Program-made: the position numbers and the translations under genes
The notes under the pieces: generated by a model
Databases searched by the model: none
What the model saw: only the letters and a program-made list of their open reading frames with translations
What the model was told of the DNA's origin: nothing
Part shown: piece after piece, positions 23,677 to 31,702 of the stretch
Position numbering within the stretch: the first letter of the stretch is position 1
Layout of the letters: each line of letters opens with the position of its first letter
Origin: CALMBW01 sp963779645
GTDB lineage: Bacteria > Actinomycetota > CADDZG01 > WHSQ01
Direction of reading: 5' to 3'
NCBI GenBank assembly: GCA_963779645.1
Contig: CAVZYX010000005.1
Location: 992,001-1,056,000, forward strand
DNA: 64,000 bases

Positions 23677-23732
23677 CCCGGCCGAACCTAACAGTAGGCT
23701 TCGGTTCGTCCGGCGCGACCTTTGGAGGCAAT

Positions 23733-24956
23733 GTGATCGATTTCGAACTCCCCGACGACGTCAAAGAGATCCAGAGCAGGGTGGCGGAATTCGTTCGGGA
23801 CGTCGTCCTGCCGGTCGAGAAGGATCTCGGATCGGACGTAGAGGTCGAGGGAGACTCACTGGCCCCGGTGGTCGAGAAGCTTCGGATCGAGGCCCGAGCA
23901 GCGGGGCTCTACAACCCACACCTCCCAGCAGAGTGGGAGGGCCTCGGCCTCGGCCCCCTCGGGATGGCGATCGTTTCGCAGGAGTGCGGAGTCTCGGGCT
24001 TGGCGAGCTTGGCGCTCAACTGTCAGGCGCCCGACGAGGGCAACATGCACCTTCTCCTACACGCTGCCACCCCCGAACAGGCAGAGCGCTACCTCCGGCC
24101 TCTCGCCGAAGGCAAGGTCAGGTCCTGTTTCGCGATGACCGAACAAGCCGCGGGTTCCGATCCGATGGGTCTCAAGACCACGGCAGTGCGCGACGGAGAT
24201 GAGTGGGTTCTTAATGGCGAGAAATGGTTCATCACCGGCGCCGAGGGGGCCGCGTTCGCGATCGTCGTCGCTAAGAGTGACCCGGACAGCGAGGAGCGAA
24301 GTGCCTACACCCTCTTCCTCGTCGATTCCGATAACCCCGGCTGGCAGGTGCTGCGTGAGATCCCAGTGATGGGGACTCACACACCTGGTGGCCATTGCGA
24401 GGTCAAGATCGAGGACTGCCGCATCCCAGCCGATGCCGTGTTGGGCGAACTGGGTGAGGGTTACAAACTCGCTCAGGTACGACTCGGCCCGGCGAGGCTG
24501 GCCCACGCGATGCGTTGGATCGGAGTCGCGCAGAGGTCTCTCGATCTAGCTGCTGAGAGAGCGCTTACGCGCGAGACGTTCGGCGAGCCGCTCGCACGGC
24601 GCCAAACCGTTCAGAACTGGTTGGCGGATTCCGCGATCGAGCTCTACGCAAGCCGACTGATGGTGCTCCACGCCGCCTACTTGATCGAGAACGGCAAGGA
24701 ATACCGGCAAGAGGTCGCGATGAACAAGGTGTTCATCTCCGAGATATTGAACTCGATAGTCGATCGAGCACTGCAGATCCATGGCGCACTCGGCTATTCA
24801 GGTGACCTTCCCATCGAGAGGTTCTTCCGCGATGCCCGCGCCGCTCGGATCTACGACGGCCCGAGCGAAGTGCATCGGATGGTGATCGCTCGGAACGTAC
24901 TGAAGGCAGCGATGGCGTCCGGAACAACTAAGTCGGCAACCGGAGGGCTCGCTTGA
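23733..24956 (+). CDS. Acyl-CoA dehydrogenase (ACAD10/11-like)
   Basis: The 407-aa flavoprotein has the three ACAD domains: CFAMTEQAAGSDPMGLKTTA (FAD/substrate site), GEKWFITGAEGAAFAIVVAK, and RETFGEPLARRQTVQNWLADS. Near the C-terminus it has YDGPSEVHR where ordinary ACADs have YEGTxQIQR, so the usual Glu base is Asp, as I recall for ACAD10/11. GTG start behind GGAGG. It is coupled by TTGA to an APH-type kinase gene and then by ATGA to a HAD gene. ACAD10/11-type enzymes act on phosphorylated 4-hydroxyacyl-CoA, so a role in hydroxy acid breakdown is likely. Confidence 0.9.
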   Translation: MIDFELPDDVKEIQSRVAEFVRDVVLPVEKDLGSDVEVEGDSLAPVVEKLRIEARAAGLYNPHLPAEWEGLGLGPLGMAIVSQECGVSGLASLALNCQAPDEGNMHLLLHAATPEQAERYLRPLAEGKVRSCFAMTEQAAGSDPMGLKTTAVRDGDEWVLNGEKWFITGAEGAAFAIVVAKSDPDSEERSAYTLFLVDSDNPGWQVLREIPVMGTHTPGGHCEVKIEDCRIPADAVLGELGEGYKLAQVRLGPARLAHAMRWIGVAQRSLDLAAERALTRETFGEPLARRQTVQNWLADSAIELYASRLMVLHAAYLIENGKEYRQEVAMNKVFISEILNSIVDRALQIHGALGYSGDLPIERFFRDARAARIYDGPSEVHRMVIARNVLKAAMASGTTKSATGGLA

Positions 24957-25996
24957 CGGCTCCGATCCACACTCTGATCGACGTCGACAATCTCACAGCC
25001 TTCCTAGACGACCAACTGCCCGGCGAAGGCTCACTCGAGATAGAACGTCATCAAGCCGGCCACTCCAACGAGACTTTCTTCATCTACAGAGACGGGCGCG
25101 AGTACGTCTTGCGCCGGCCGCCCCTCGGTGCGTTTCTTCCGTCCGCGCATGACGTGGGCCGCGAGTATCGGGTCATCTCCGCTCTGCAAGAGACTTCCGT
25201 CCGGGTTCCAAGAACCTTCTGCGCCACCGACGACGAGAGCATCATCGGGGCGCCCTTCTACGTCATGGAGAAGGTCGACGGGTATGTCATCAGAGATTCA
25301 CTTCCGGACGTTTTCGCCGAGGGCGATCGAGCCGGGTTGGGCGACGAGCTAGTGGATGCCTTGGTCGAGCTTCATTCGGTTGAACCTTCCTCGGTGGGGT
25401 TAGAGGACTTCGGGAGGCCGACCGGCTACCTCGCTCGCCAGTTGAAACGGTGGACTGGCCAGATGGAGTTGACGCTTCCCCACACCCGTCCCCTCCCGGA
25501 TCTGGTGGCGGTTGGTGAGTGGCTGGCCACGAACCTCCCATCGTCGGAGCGATCGACTCTCGTTCACGGGGACTACAAGCTCGACAACGTTCTGTTCGGC
25601 CCCGATAAGAGCTTGGCGGCGATCCTCGACTGGGAGATGTCTACGATCGGCGACCCCTTGGCCGATCTCGGGTGGATGATCTCTTTCTGGCGGGAGCCCG
25701 GTGATGACACAGGGAACGTTTTCGCCGAGACGACCCGCGTGACGGAACTTCCCGGTTTCCGTTCGAGGGCCGAGCTGATCGATAGGTACGCCTCGGCTAC
25801 CGGGGTCGAGGTGGCCCATCTGCCCTGGTATCAGGTGCTGGCGATATGGAAGCTGGCGATATTGCTGGAAGGTTCATACGCCCGTCATCTCGCCGGCATG
25901 ACGGATGATCCATTCTTCGCTCGGATGGAGCAAGGAGTACCCGAGCTGGCTCGGATAGCCCTAGACCTTGCTCACGAGACGAAGGGTGTCGCATGA
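24953..25996 (+). CDS. APH-family phosphotransferase, ACAD10/11 and LvaA-like acyl-CoA kinase
   Basis: The 347-aa protein is an aminoglycoside-phosphotransferase-fold kinase: AGHSNETFFIYRDGREYVLRR is the nucleotide-binding N-lobe, LVHGDYKLDNVL the catalytic loop and ILDWEMSTIGDPLADLGW the metal-binding segment. This subgroup phosphorylates 4-hydroxyacyl-CoA (LvaA in Pseudomonas levulinate use; the kinase part of ACAD10/11), not antibiotics. The TTG start overlaps the acyl-CoA dehydrogenase stop, strongly suggesting that the two act in sequence. Confidence 0.85.
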   Translation: MTAPIHTLIDVDNLTAFLDDQLPGEGSLEIERHQAGHSNETFFIYRDGREYVLRRPPLGAFLPSAHDVGREYRVISALQETSVRVPRTFCATDDESIIGAPFYVMEKVDGYVIRDSLPDVFAEGDRAGLGDELVDALVELHSVEPSSVGLEDFGRPTGYLARQLKRWTGQMELTLPHTRPLPDLVAVGEWLATNLPSSERSTLVHGDYKLDNVLFGPDKSLAAILDWEMSTIGDPLADLGWMISFWREPGDDTGNVFAETTRVTELPGFRSRAELIDRYASATGVEVAHLPWYQVLAIWKLAILLEGSYARHLAGMTDDPFFARMEQGVPELARIALDLAHETKGVA

Positions 25997-26619
25997 ACGA
26001 TCGATTCGACGCACTGATTGTCGACTTCGGGGGAGTCCTTACCTCGCCGATGCATGAGGCGATGCTCGTATTCGCACACGAGCTAGGGATCGAACTCCAG
26101 GATCTCGTGCGCGTGGCTCTGCGCGCGTATTCCGGGCACGAGGACGAACTCGTCGTTGGCTTTGAGACCGGCGCGATCCCCGAGGATGAGTTCGCCGCCG
26201 AGTTCGCGTTGCGGCTAAAGGAAGAGACGGGAAAGGACGTCGACCCCGTCGGGCTCGTCGGAAAGATCTTCGCCGGCCTAACTCCAGAGGAGTCCATGTT
26301 TGAGGCAGTCATTCGGGCGCGCGGAGAGGGATACAAGACTGCGTTGCTGTCGAACTCCTGGGGCTTGGGTCTGTATCCGACAGAACGTTTTCCAGAGATG
26401 TTCGACGTTGTCGTTATCTCGGGCGAGGTGGGCATGAGGAAGCCCGATCGCGAGATCTACGACTTCACGGTTCACCAACTGAAAGCAGACCCTCAACGTT
26501 GCATCTTCGTCGACGATCACCCGGGCCATCTAAAGGCGGCCCAGGAAGTAGGGATGACGACGGTGTTGCATCGCACCCCACACGAGACGATCGCCGAACT
26601 CGAAGAACTCCTTTACTAG
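25993..26619 (+). CDS. HAD-superfamily hydrolase (ACAD10 N-terminal-like)
   Basis: The 208-aa protein has the HAD motifs: VDFGGVLT (motif I, with Gly in place of the second Asp, as in the epoxide-hydrolase/ACAD10 branch), LLSNSWG (motif II), RKPDREIYD (motif III Lys) and CIFVDDHPGHLKAA (motif IV). The start overlaps the kinase stop. HAD, APH and ACAD modules are fused in that order in animal ACAD10; here they are separate genes in reverse order. Lack of the second Asp may mean weak or altered phosphatase activity. Confidence 0.85.
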   Translation: MNDRFDALIVDFGGVLTSPMHEAMLVFAHELGIELQDLVRVALRAYSGHEDELVVGFETGAIPEDEFAAEFALRLKEETGKDVDPVGLVGKIFAGLTPEESMFEAVIRARGEGYKTALLSNSWGLGLYPTERFPEMFDVVVISGEVGMRKPDREIYDFTVHQLKADPQRCIFVDDHPGHLKAAQEVGMTTVLHRTPHETIAELEELLY

Positions 26620-26622
26620 GAG

Positions 26623-27126
26623 TTAGCGGTAATTGGTGAACTGAAGCGGGATCCCGAAGTCGTGTTCTTTCAAGGACTGGATGATGTCTTGAAGGACGTC
26701 TTTGCTCTTGGCGGAGATCCGCACCTGGTCGCCCTGGATAGCTGATTGCGCCTTGACCTTGCTGTCCTTGATGTACTTGACGATCTCGCGCGCCTTGTCG
26801 GAGGAGATCCCTTGATTGATGCTGATGTTCTGGCGGGCGGTGCCTCCTGCGGCTGGCTCGATGTTTCCCTTCAGCAAAGCCTTCAGAGCGATCTTGCGCT
26901 TCACGAGCTTCTCTTCGAGGACCCGAACCACGTCCTTCACCTTCTGCTCGGTGTTGGACTTGATGGTGATCGAGACATCTTCGCCCTGCTGACTCAGATC
27001 GATGCCCGAACCTGTGTCCTTGAAATCGAAACGCGTAGCGATCTCACGCTGTGCCTGATCGACGGCGTTGCGTAGCTCCTGAAGATCGATCTCGGAAACG
27101 ACGTCGAAAGAAGAGTCCTTAGCCAT
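26623..27126 (-). CDS. yajQ: YajQ-family nucleotide-binding protein
   Basis: The 167-aa protein matches YajQ/UPF0234 end to end: MAKDSSFDVVSEIDLQELRN, ATRFDFKDTGS, and LKEHDFGIPLQFTNYR. It has two ferredoxin-like domains and binds nucleotides; some members sense cyclic di-GMP. It is convergent with the HAD gene (3-bp gap) and stands as its own unit. Confidence 0.93.
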   Translation of the reverse strand: MAKDSSFDVVSEIDLQELRNAVDQAQREIATRFDFKDTGSGIDLSQQGEDVSITIKSNTEQKVKDVVRVLEEKLVKRKIALKALLKGNIEPAAGGTARQNISINQGISSDKAREIVKYIKDSKVKAQSAIQGDQVRISAKSKDVLQDIIQSLKEHDFGIPLQFTNYR

Positions 27127-27177
27127 GGCGGCAGGATAACCAAAACCGAAGCAGGGTTGGTTTCGTCGAAGTGTCGG

Positions 27178-27546
27178 TTACCGGATGAAGGAGCGAAGGA
27201 GGGGCATCAGTTCGGAGATGCGCTCCTTGTTCAGATAGGCGTCGGCCCATCCGGGCTGACTGTCCAGGATGGCGGAGAAGGCAACGATCTTCGTCCCGGG
27301 GACTACTGCCCGGAGGATCTCGGCGGCGCCTTCGCCGTCCAGTCGAGGCAACATGTAGTCGAGGATCACGAAGTCTGGCTGATGCCTGAGGGCAAGTGGC
27401 ACGGCCTCCACGCCGGTCTCGGCCTCGCCGACGACCTCCAGTCCTTCCGTTTCGCAAAGCAAACGAAGCACATGACGGATCTCTTCGTCATCATCGACGA
27501 TCAGGACCGTCTGCGATCCGTTGGATTCGGGCATGTTCATGCGCAT
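27178..27546 (-). CDS. Single-domain response regulator
   Basis: A CheY-like receiver of 122 aa with no output domain: the acidic pocket at Asp18-20 (VDDDEE), phosphoacceptor Asp63 in FVILDYMLPRLDG, the AFSA switch residue and a C-terminal Lys (LNKE). It would relay phosphate or act by protein contact. No histidine kinase is encoded nearby. Several Met codons near the start leave the exact start open by up to five residues. Confidence 0.88.
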   Translation of the reverse strand: MRMNMPESNGSQTVLIVDDDEEIRHVLRLLCETEGLEVVGEAETGVEAVPLALRHQPDFVILDYMLPRLDGEGAAEILRAVVPGTKIVAFSAILDSQPGWADAYLNKERISELMPLLRSFIR

Positions 27547-27661
27547 AGCATCATCGGTTTCCCGTGCGCGTGTCTAGAGGTGAAATCTTCCTCTTAGGCC
27601 TTGTGCCCAAAAGAATCGAAAAAGTTTCAGGCCCCCTACCTGCACTAGCTGACGCTGCGGA

Positions 27662-27684
27662 GTCACGTAAGTACATGCCGTGAC
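27662..27684. promoter_or_regulatory. Inverted repeat upstream of the CAP-domain gene
   Basis: GTCACG, 11 bp, CGTGAC lies 87 bp upstream of the secreted CAP protein start, within the 224-bp gap after the response regulator. It could be an operator or a hairpin in the leader; no regulator can be named. Confidence 0.35.
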
Positions 27685-27770
27685 GCAGATGCTGGACAGC
27701 GCCAGTACCGGTCGGTTACCAACACGCACGTATCGCGGGAAGCAAATCGATCGTAGGGGAGGGGTTCGGC

Positions 27771-28277
27771 GTGGGAACGACGCGTCTACGTCCTGTCGGC
27801 ATCGTGGGGGCCGGGTTAGCGGCATTTGCAACGATGATCGCCGGCGTTGGAACGGCAAGTGCTGCTGTATCGCTTGACTCAGAGTCTGAGAGCTTCACCT
27901 TCAAGCCGGTTGAGAGGTGTTTCATCCGCATGATCAACATGAAGCGGAGAGGTCACGGCATGCCGCGGCTTCAAGGTGATCGCGACCTGGGTATCGTCGC
28001 CCGACGTCACTCCAAAGAGATCGCGCGCGCCCGAGCGGTGCGCCACGACAACAACTATGGGAGCGAGATAACTCGCTGGACGCGTCTCGGACAGAACACC
28101 GGTCGGGGGAACGGCTGCAGGAGTCTCTTCGGTGCCTTCTGGAGATCCGACGTTCACCGGAACAACATCCTCGGCCGCTGGAGACACATCGGAGTCGGCG
28201 TGAAACGCGTGGGCGGCGCCATCTACGTTCAGCAGGTTTTCGAATCGAAACGCAACCCCGGCACCATCTACACCTAA
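27771..28277 (+). CDS. Secreted CAP/SCP-domain protein
   Basis: GTG start behind a GGGGAGGGG site. The 168-aa product has a signal peptide (cleavage near ASAAV) and a CAP domain: CFIRMINMKRRGHGMPRLQGDRDLGIVARRHSKEIARA, then GQNTGRGNGCRSLFGAFWRSDVHRNNILGRWRHIGVGV, which carries the family's second half. The family is found in secreted cell-wall-associated proteins of bacteria. Tail ESKRNPGTIYT. It is followed at once by repeat copy B. A second CAP protein is encoded at 35.7 kb. Confidence 0.85.
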   Translation: MGTTRLRPVGIVGAGLAAFATMIAGVGTASAAVSLDSESESFTFKPVERCFIRMINMKRRGHGMPRLQGDRDLGIVARRHSKEIARARAVRHDNNYGSEITRWTRLGQNTGRGNGCRSLFGAFWRSDVHRNNILGRWRHIGVGVKRVGGAIYVQQVFESKRNPGTIYT

Positions 28278-28329
28278 CGATTCTTTGTAAGAATCATCAC
28301 CTGTGAGGGGGTCAATCCCGCACAGAATC
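28278..28329 (+). repeat. Copy B of the 52-bp two-hairpin repeat
   Basis: GATTCTT-TGT-AAGAATC (hairpin 1), ATCATCAC, then CTGTGAGGG...CCCGCACAG (hairpin 2) and AATC. It begins one base after the CAP stop (28275-28277) and ends six bases before the stop of the convergent lipoprotein gene (28336), exactly like copy A between its two genes. Confidence 0.9.
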
Positions 28330-28335
28330 CCGTGA

Positions 28336-29199
28336 CTAGTCCGAAGGAAAGAGAGCCGCGGCCTCCTCAACGGTGAGATCGGGCGGTTCCGCCTCTTCAC
28401 CGAAGCTCTCTGCATAAGCGGCGGCCCATCCACCGTCCTCGATCCACTTGTCGAGGACGAGGTTGACGTAGTCCACCCACGCCTGTGCTCCCGTCCTGAG
28501 TTGGGCACCGAGTCCACCGGTAGTTAGTTGGTCACCTCCGATCTGATACGAGAGCCAGTAGCAGTACGCGTTATCCGGACAGGGAATGCGTTCGAGTATC
28601 TCTAGAACCGCCATCAAAACGATTTCCGGTCCGGTCACCGCCGAGGCATCCAAGTCCAGCAGGCTGCCCACGCAGACTTGAGGATCACGTTCGGTACGAA
28701 GGACGATTGTTGGGTCCTCTGAGAATTCGAGTCCAGTCGTCGGGTCGGCAAGCGAGCACACAGTTTTGCTCGCCAGATTGAAATCTTCCTGGCTCAGCAA
28801 TCTCTGATGGGAGATGAATAGTGGGTCACTGAAGGCTTGTGTTCGCACCGATTCTTCGGTGATCGGTGTTATCGGGAAGGCGATATCGATGTCACCAGTG
28901 TCGATACCTGTCTGCAGTTGTGAGATGGGTACCTCCACCGTTTCGAGTTGGACACCGAGTGTGTCGGCTAGAAAGCGTGCGAACTCGAGAACGAACTCGT
29001 CGTAGGCGCCGGGTGCTCCACCCACCCTGGTCGGCGCGTCCCTCGAGATCGCCATCCGGAGGGTCCCCCTTCGCTGGAGTTCGCCCATGACCGTTGTTTC
29101 TTCCCACCGCTTACCGAGGTTCTCTTCCTTCTCGGCCGGAACGCAGGCCGCCGCCAGACCGACGGCAGCGACAAGGGATATCAGGAACCTGGGGGTCAT
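28336..29199 (-). CDS. Amino acid ABC transporter substrate-binding-like lipoprotein
   Basis: The 287-aa protein has a lipobox LAAAC (Cys19) and an SBP_bac_3 fold: MGELQRRGTLRMAISRDAPTRV, YDEFVLEFARFLADTLGVQLE, and TGDIDIAFPITPITEESVRTQAFSDPLF, the region that normally contacts the ligand carboxyl. It is the last gene of the transporter operon, after two permease genes, and is the second binding protein there, suggesting a second ligand or a sensory role. Confidence 0.82.
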   Translation of the reverse strand: MTPRFLISLVAAVGLAAACVPAEKEENLGKRWEETTVMGELQRRGTLRMAISRDAPTRVGGAPGAYDEFVLEFARFLADTLGVQLETVEVPISQLQTGIDTGDIDIAFPITPITEESVRTQAFSDPLFISHQRLLSQEDFNLASKTVCSLADPTTGLEFSEDPTIVLRTERDPQVCVGSLLDLDASAVTGPEIVLMAVLEILERIPCPDNAYCYWLSYQIGGDQLTTGGLGAQLRTGAQAWVDYVNLVLDKWIEDGGWAAAYAESFGEEAEPPDLTVEEAAALFPSD

Positions 29200-29225
29200 G
29201 GGGCCAGACTAGGCGAAGCTCGGGC

Positions 29226-30041
29226 TCAAGTGGCTACCGGGGCGACCTGCTCTTCGAGCCCCGTGACACCCTCGATCTTGGTGCCCGTTTCTTTCTGCTG
29301 CTTGATCTCCAAGCGAGCGGCGAGTCGTGACAGCAAGAGGTTCACGATGACGAAGAGAACGCCGATCACGAAGAACACCTGAAGCGGAGGACCCTTCACG
29401 AACTCGGGTGTGAAGGGGTTCGCGTTCGTGATCGTTTTTCCGTGACGGACCGCCTCGCGGATCCCGATGATGAACAGCAAGGTCGTGTCTTTGTTCAGGG
29501 TGATCAGCTGAGAGACCGTGGCCGGAACCATCCTGCGCAACCCCTGCGGGAGGATGATCAAACGCATCGACTTCCAGTAGGTGAGACCCAATGCCGCTGC
29601 GGCTTCCCCTTGGCCTCGTTCTAGCGACACGATGCCTGCCCGCATGATCTCGCCCATCACGGCGCTGTTGTAGAGGACCAGTGCCATCAAGCCGGCAACG
29701 ATCCGGCCCTCTTGATAAGCGGACGGCAAGAAACCTGGAGCGATGTCTTCCCATGCCGTGAAGATGTTGCCGGGCAGGATGTTCGGTAGCGCGATCGCCA
29801 GTCCGAGCATGATGTAGAGCAGTGGAAGGTTGCGCCAGATGTCCACCCAGATGCGAGTGATGCCTCGTACCAACCCGTTCTTCGAGAGGCTACCGAGCGC
29901 CAGTGCGAGACCGAAGATCAACGAGAAGACCATGGCCAGGACGGCGACCTGGAGGTTGATCAGGAAGCCTTCGAGTAGGTAGGTCAGGTTGCTCGTCTTC
30001 GTGAACCATTCCCAGTTCGAGGGGTCGAAGAAATAACTCAT
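29226..30041 (-). CDS. Amino acid ABC transporter permease (second)
   Basis: The 271-aa protein has an HisM/GltK-type permease domain with about five helices and the EAA loop (MGEIMRAGIVSLERGQGEAAAALGLTYWKSMRLIILPQGLRRMVP). It overlaps the other permease gene by 4 bp (start of this one at 30041, stop of that one at 30038). The two form the membrane channel for the nucleotide-binding protein encoded at 31703-32458. Confidence 0.9.
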   Translation of the reverse strand: MSYFFDPSNWEWFTKTSNLTYLLEGFLINLQVAVLAMVFSLIFGLALALGSLSKNGLVRGITRIWVDIWRNLPLLYIMLGLAIALPNILPGNIFTAWEDIAPGFLPSAYQEGRIVAGLMALVLYNSAVMGEIMRAGIVSLERGQGEAAAALGLTYWKSMRLIILPQGLRRMVPATVSQLITLNKDTTLLFIIGIREAVRHGKTITNANPFTPEFVKGPPLQVFFVIGVLFVIVNLLLSRLAARLEIKQQKETGTKIEGVTGLEEQVAPVAT

Positions 30042-30697
30042 CGCTTGATCACCAACTTGGTCTCAAGTCGACGAACGGCGATGGTTGCGGCGATCGTGAG
30101 GATCAGATAACCGACGGTGGACCAGATCAGCGTCTCGATCTTGAAGTTGTTGTTGTAGATCTGTCGCGTGCGTAGCAAGAGGTCGTTTAGCGCAAGCAGC
30201 GATCCGCCGAGGATCGCCGAGTTCTTGATCATCGCGATGATGAGGTTGCCGATCGGTGGGATGACGGTTCGAATCGCCTGAGGAAGCACGATCTTGGTCA
30301 TCGCATCACGTTGAGTGAATCCGAGAGAGAGCGCGGCTTCGACCTGGCCCTTGCCAACCGTGAAGACACCAGATCGGACGGCTTCCGCGATGTACGCCGC
30401 CGTGTAGAGACCTAGACAGAGAACCCCAGCGGTGAATGCATTGATGTTCAGTCCGCTCCGGTTGAGACCGTCGAAAACGATGTAGATCAGAACGAGAAGC
30501 GGGATGTTCCTGAAGGTCTCAACGTATACAAGACCCAAGCGGTTGGCCCACTTGTTGGGATACGCGCGAAGGGCGCCGACGAGAACGCCGACGCCCATCG
30601 CGATCAGAAACGACACCGCCACCAGGCGGCACGTCATCAGGAACCCTGATGAGTAATCGGAGAAGTTGTTCTCTAGAACGCTCCACAGATCACCCAT
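30038..30697 (-). CDS. Amino acid ABC transporter permease (first)
   Basis: The 219-aa protein has the same permease fold, with the EAA loop IAEAVRSGVFTVGKGQVEAALSLGFTQRDAMTKIVLPQAIRTVIP that docks on the ATPase. It resembles GluC of glutamate transporters, and it precedes the second permease in transcription order. It follows the main binding-protein gene by 29 bp. Confidence 0.9.
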   Translation of the reverse strand: MGDLWSVLENNFSDYSSGFLMTCRLVAVSFLIAMGVGVLVGALRAYPNKWANRLGLVYVETFRNIPLLVLIYIVFDGLNRSGLNINAFTAGVLCLGLYTAAYIAEAVRSGVFTVGKGQVEAALSLGFTQRDAMTKIVLPQAIRTVIPPIGNLIIAMIKNSAILGGSLLALNDLLLRTRQIYNNNFKIETLIWSTVGYLILTIAATIAVRRLETKLVIKR

Positions 30698-30726
30698 CCG
30701 AGTCCCTTGAGTTCCTCAGAACCCGA

Positions 30727-31638
30727 CTAGCAAGTCTCCGAGCAGGGGAACAGCTCGTACGCGTCGTCCAGTGAGTAGTTCGAGGGGTGATCCGGATCGC
30801 CCTCAACGTACTCGCCGACCCACGTGTCGTAGATCTGGTCCCAGGTACCGTCATCGAAAGCTTCTTCGATGGTGTCGCTCAGGAACGTTCCGAACTCCGT
30901 GTCCTCATCCATGTGGCCGGCGCCGTAAGGCTCCGTGGTCAGCGGGTCGCCGACGAGCTTCATCGGGAAGTCCTCGCCTGCCTGGATGATCATGCCTGTG
31001 AGGATCACGTTGTCGGTCGAGATGGCATCCACCTGACCGTTCTGCAGCAAGGCCAGGCAGTCGCTGTAGGCCTCTACGGTACGGATCTCGGCCTCCGGCG
31101 CCTGCTCGGCCAGCGTGGCCTCGTAGGTGGAACCGAGAGCCGTGCACACCGTGTTGCCCGCCAGGTCGTCGATGCCGGCGATGTCGCTGTCCTCAGGAAC
31201 AAGGATGCGGCCCTGAGCGATGAAGTACGGACGCGAGAAGTCGATCTCGGCGTCACGGTCCGTCGTGATGGTCATCGTCGAAAGGATCAGGTCAACCGTG
31301 CCGTCCTGAAGGAACGGGATGCGGTTGTCCGAGATCGCTTCCTTGAAGACCGGATCGACGCCGAGCTTCGCTGCGATGTACTTGCCGAGGTCAACGTCGA
31401 AACCCTGAACGTCGCCCGACTCGGGATCTTCGAACCCGAACGGAGGTACGTCGTACTTGACGCCGATGACGATCTCGCCTTTTTCCTGGATCTCGCCCAT
31501 CGTGGTTCCGGCGTCGAACTCCTCGACCTCGACATCGGCACCGATCTCGCCGCCTTCATCGTCGCCGCCACAAGCCGCGCCGAGTATCGCTAGTACTGCA
31601 AGGAAGGCCACCATCAGCCTCCAGTTGGTGTTTCGCAT
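30727..31638 (-). CDS. Amino acid ABC transporter substrate-binding lipoprotein (GluB-like)
   Basis: The 303-aa protein has a lipobox LGAAC (Cys23) and an SBP_bac_3 domain, with MGEIQEKGEIVIGVKYDVPPFG, GFDVDLGKYIAAKLG and LILSTMTITTDRDAEIDFSRPYFIAQG. The arrangement ATPase, binding protein, permease, permease is that of gluABCD glutamate importers. Glutamate or a related amino acid is therefore likely, but ligand specificity is inferred. A strong AGGAGA site precedes the ATG. Confidence 0.9.
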   Translation of the reverse strand: MRNTNWRLMVAFLAVLAILGAACGGDDEGGEIGADVEVEEFDAGTTMGEIQEKGEIVIGVKYDVPPFGFEDPESGDVQGFDVDLGKYIAAKLGVDPVFKEAISDNRIPFLQDGTVDLILSTMTITTDRDAEIDFSRPYFIAQGRILVPEDSDIAGIDDLAGNTVCTALGSTYEATLAEQAPEAEIRTVEAYSDCLALLQNGQVDAISTDNVILTGMIIQAGEDFPMKLVGDPLTTEPYGAGHMDEDTEFGTFLSDTIEEAFDDGTWDQIYDTWVGEYVEGDPDHPSNYSLDDAYELFPCSETC

Positions 31639-31702
31639 TACTTGTCTCCTTTCCGAACCGCCGCGATGCGGTTCACCTACCTGCCCTTGTTCTCGCCTTG
31701 CG

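Noticed and set aside
24953..25996. Aminoglycoside resistance gene
   Set aside because: The APH fold is present, but sequence type and coupling to an acyl-CoA dehydrogenase point to an acyl-CoA kinase.
27547..27770. A riboswitch (cyclic di-AMP type) upstream of the secreted CAP gene
   Set aside because: Actinobacterial cell-wall genes often have one, but the conserved core could not be found; only a simple inverted repeat is present.
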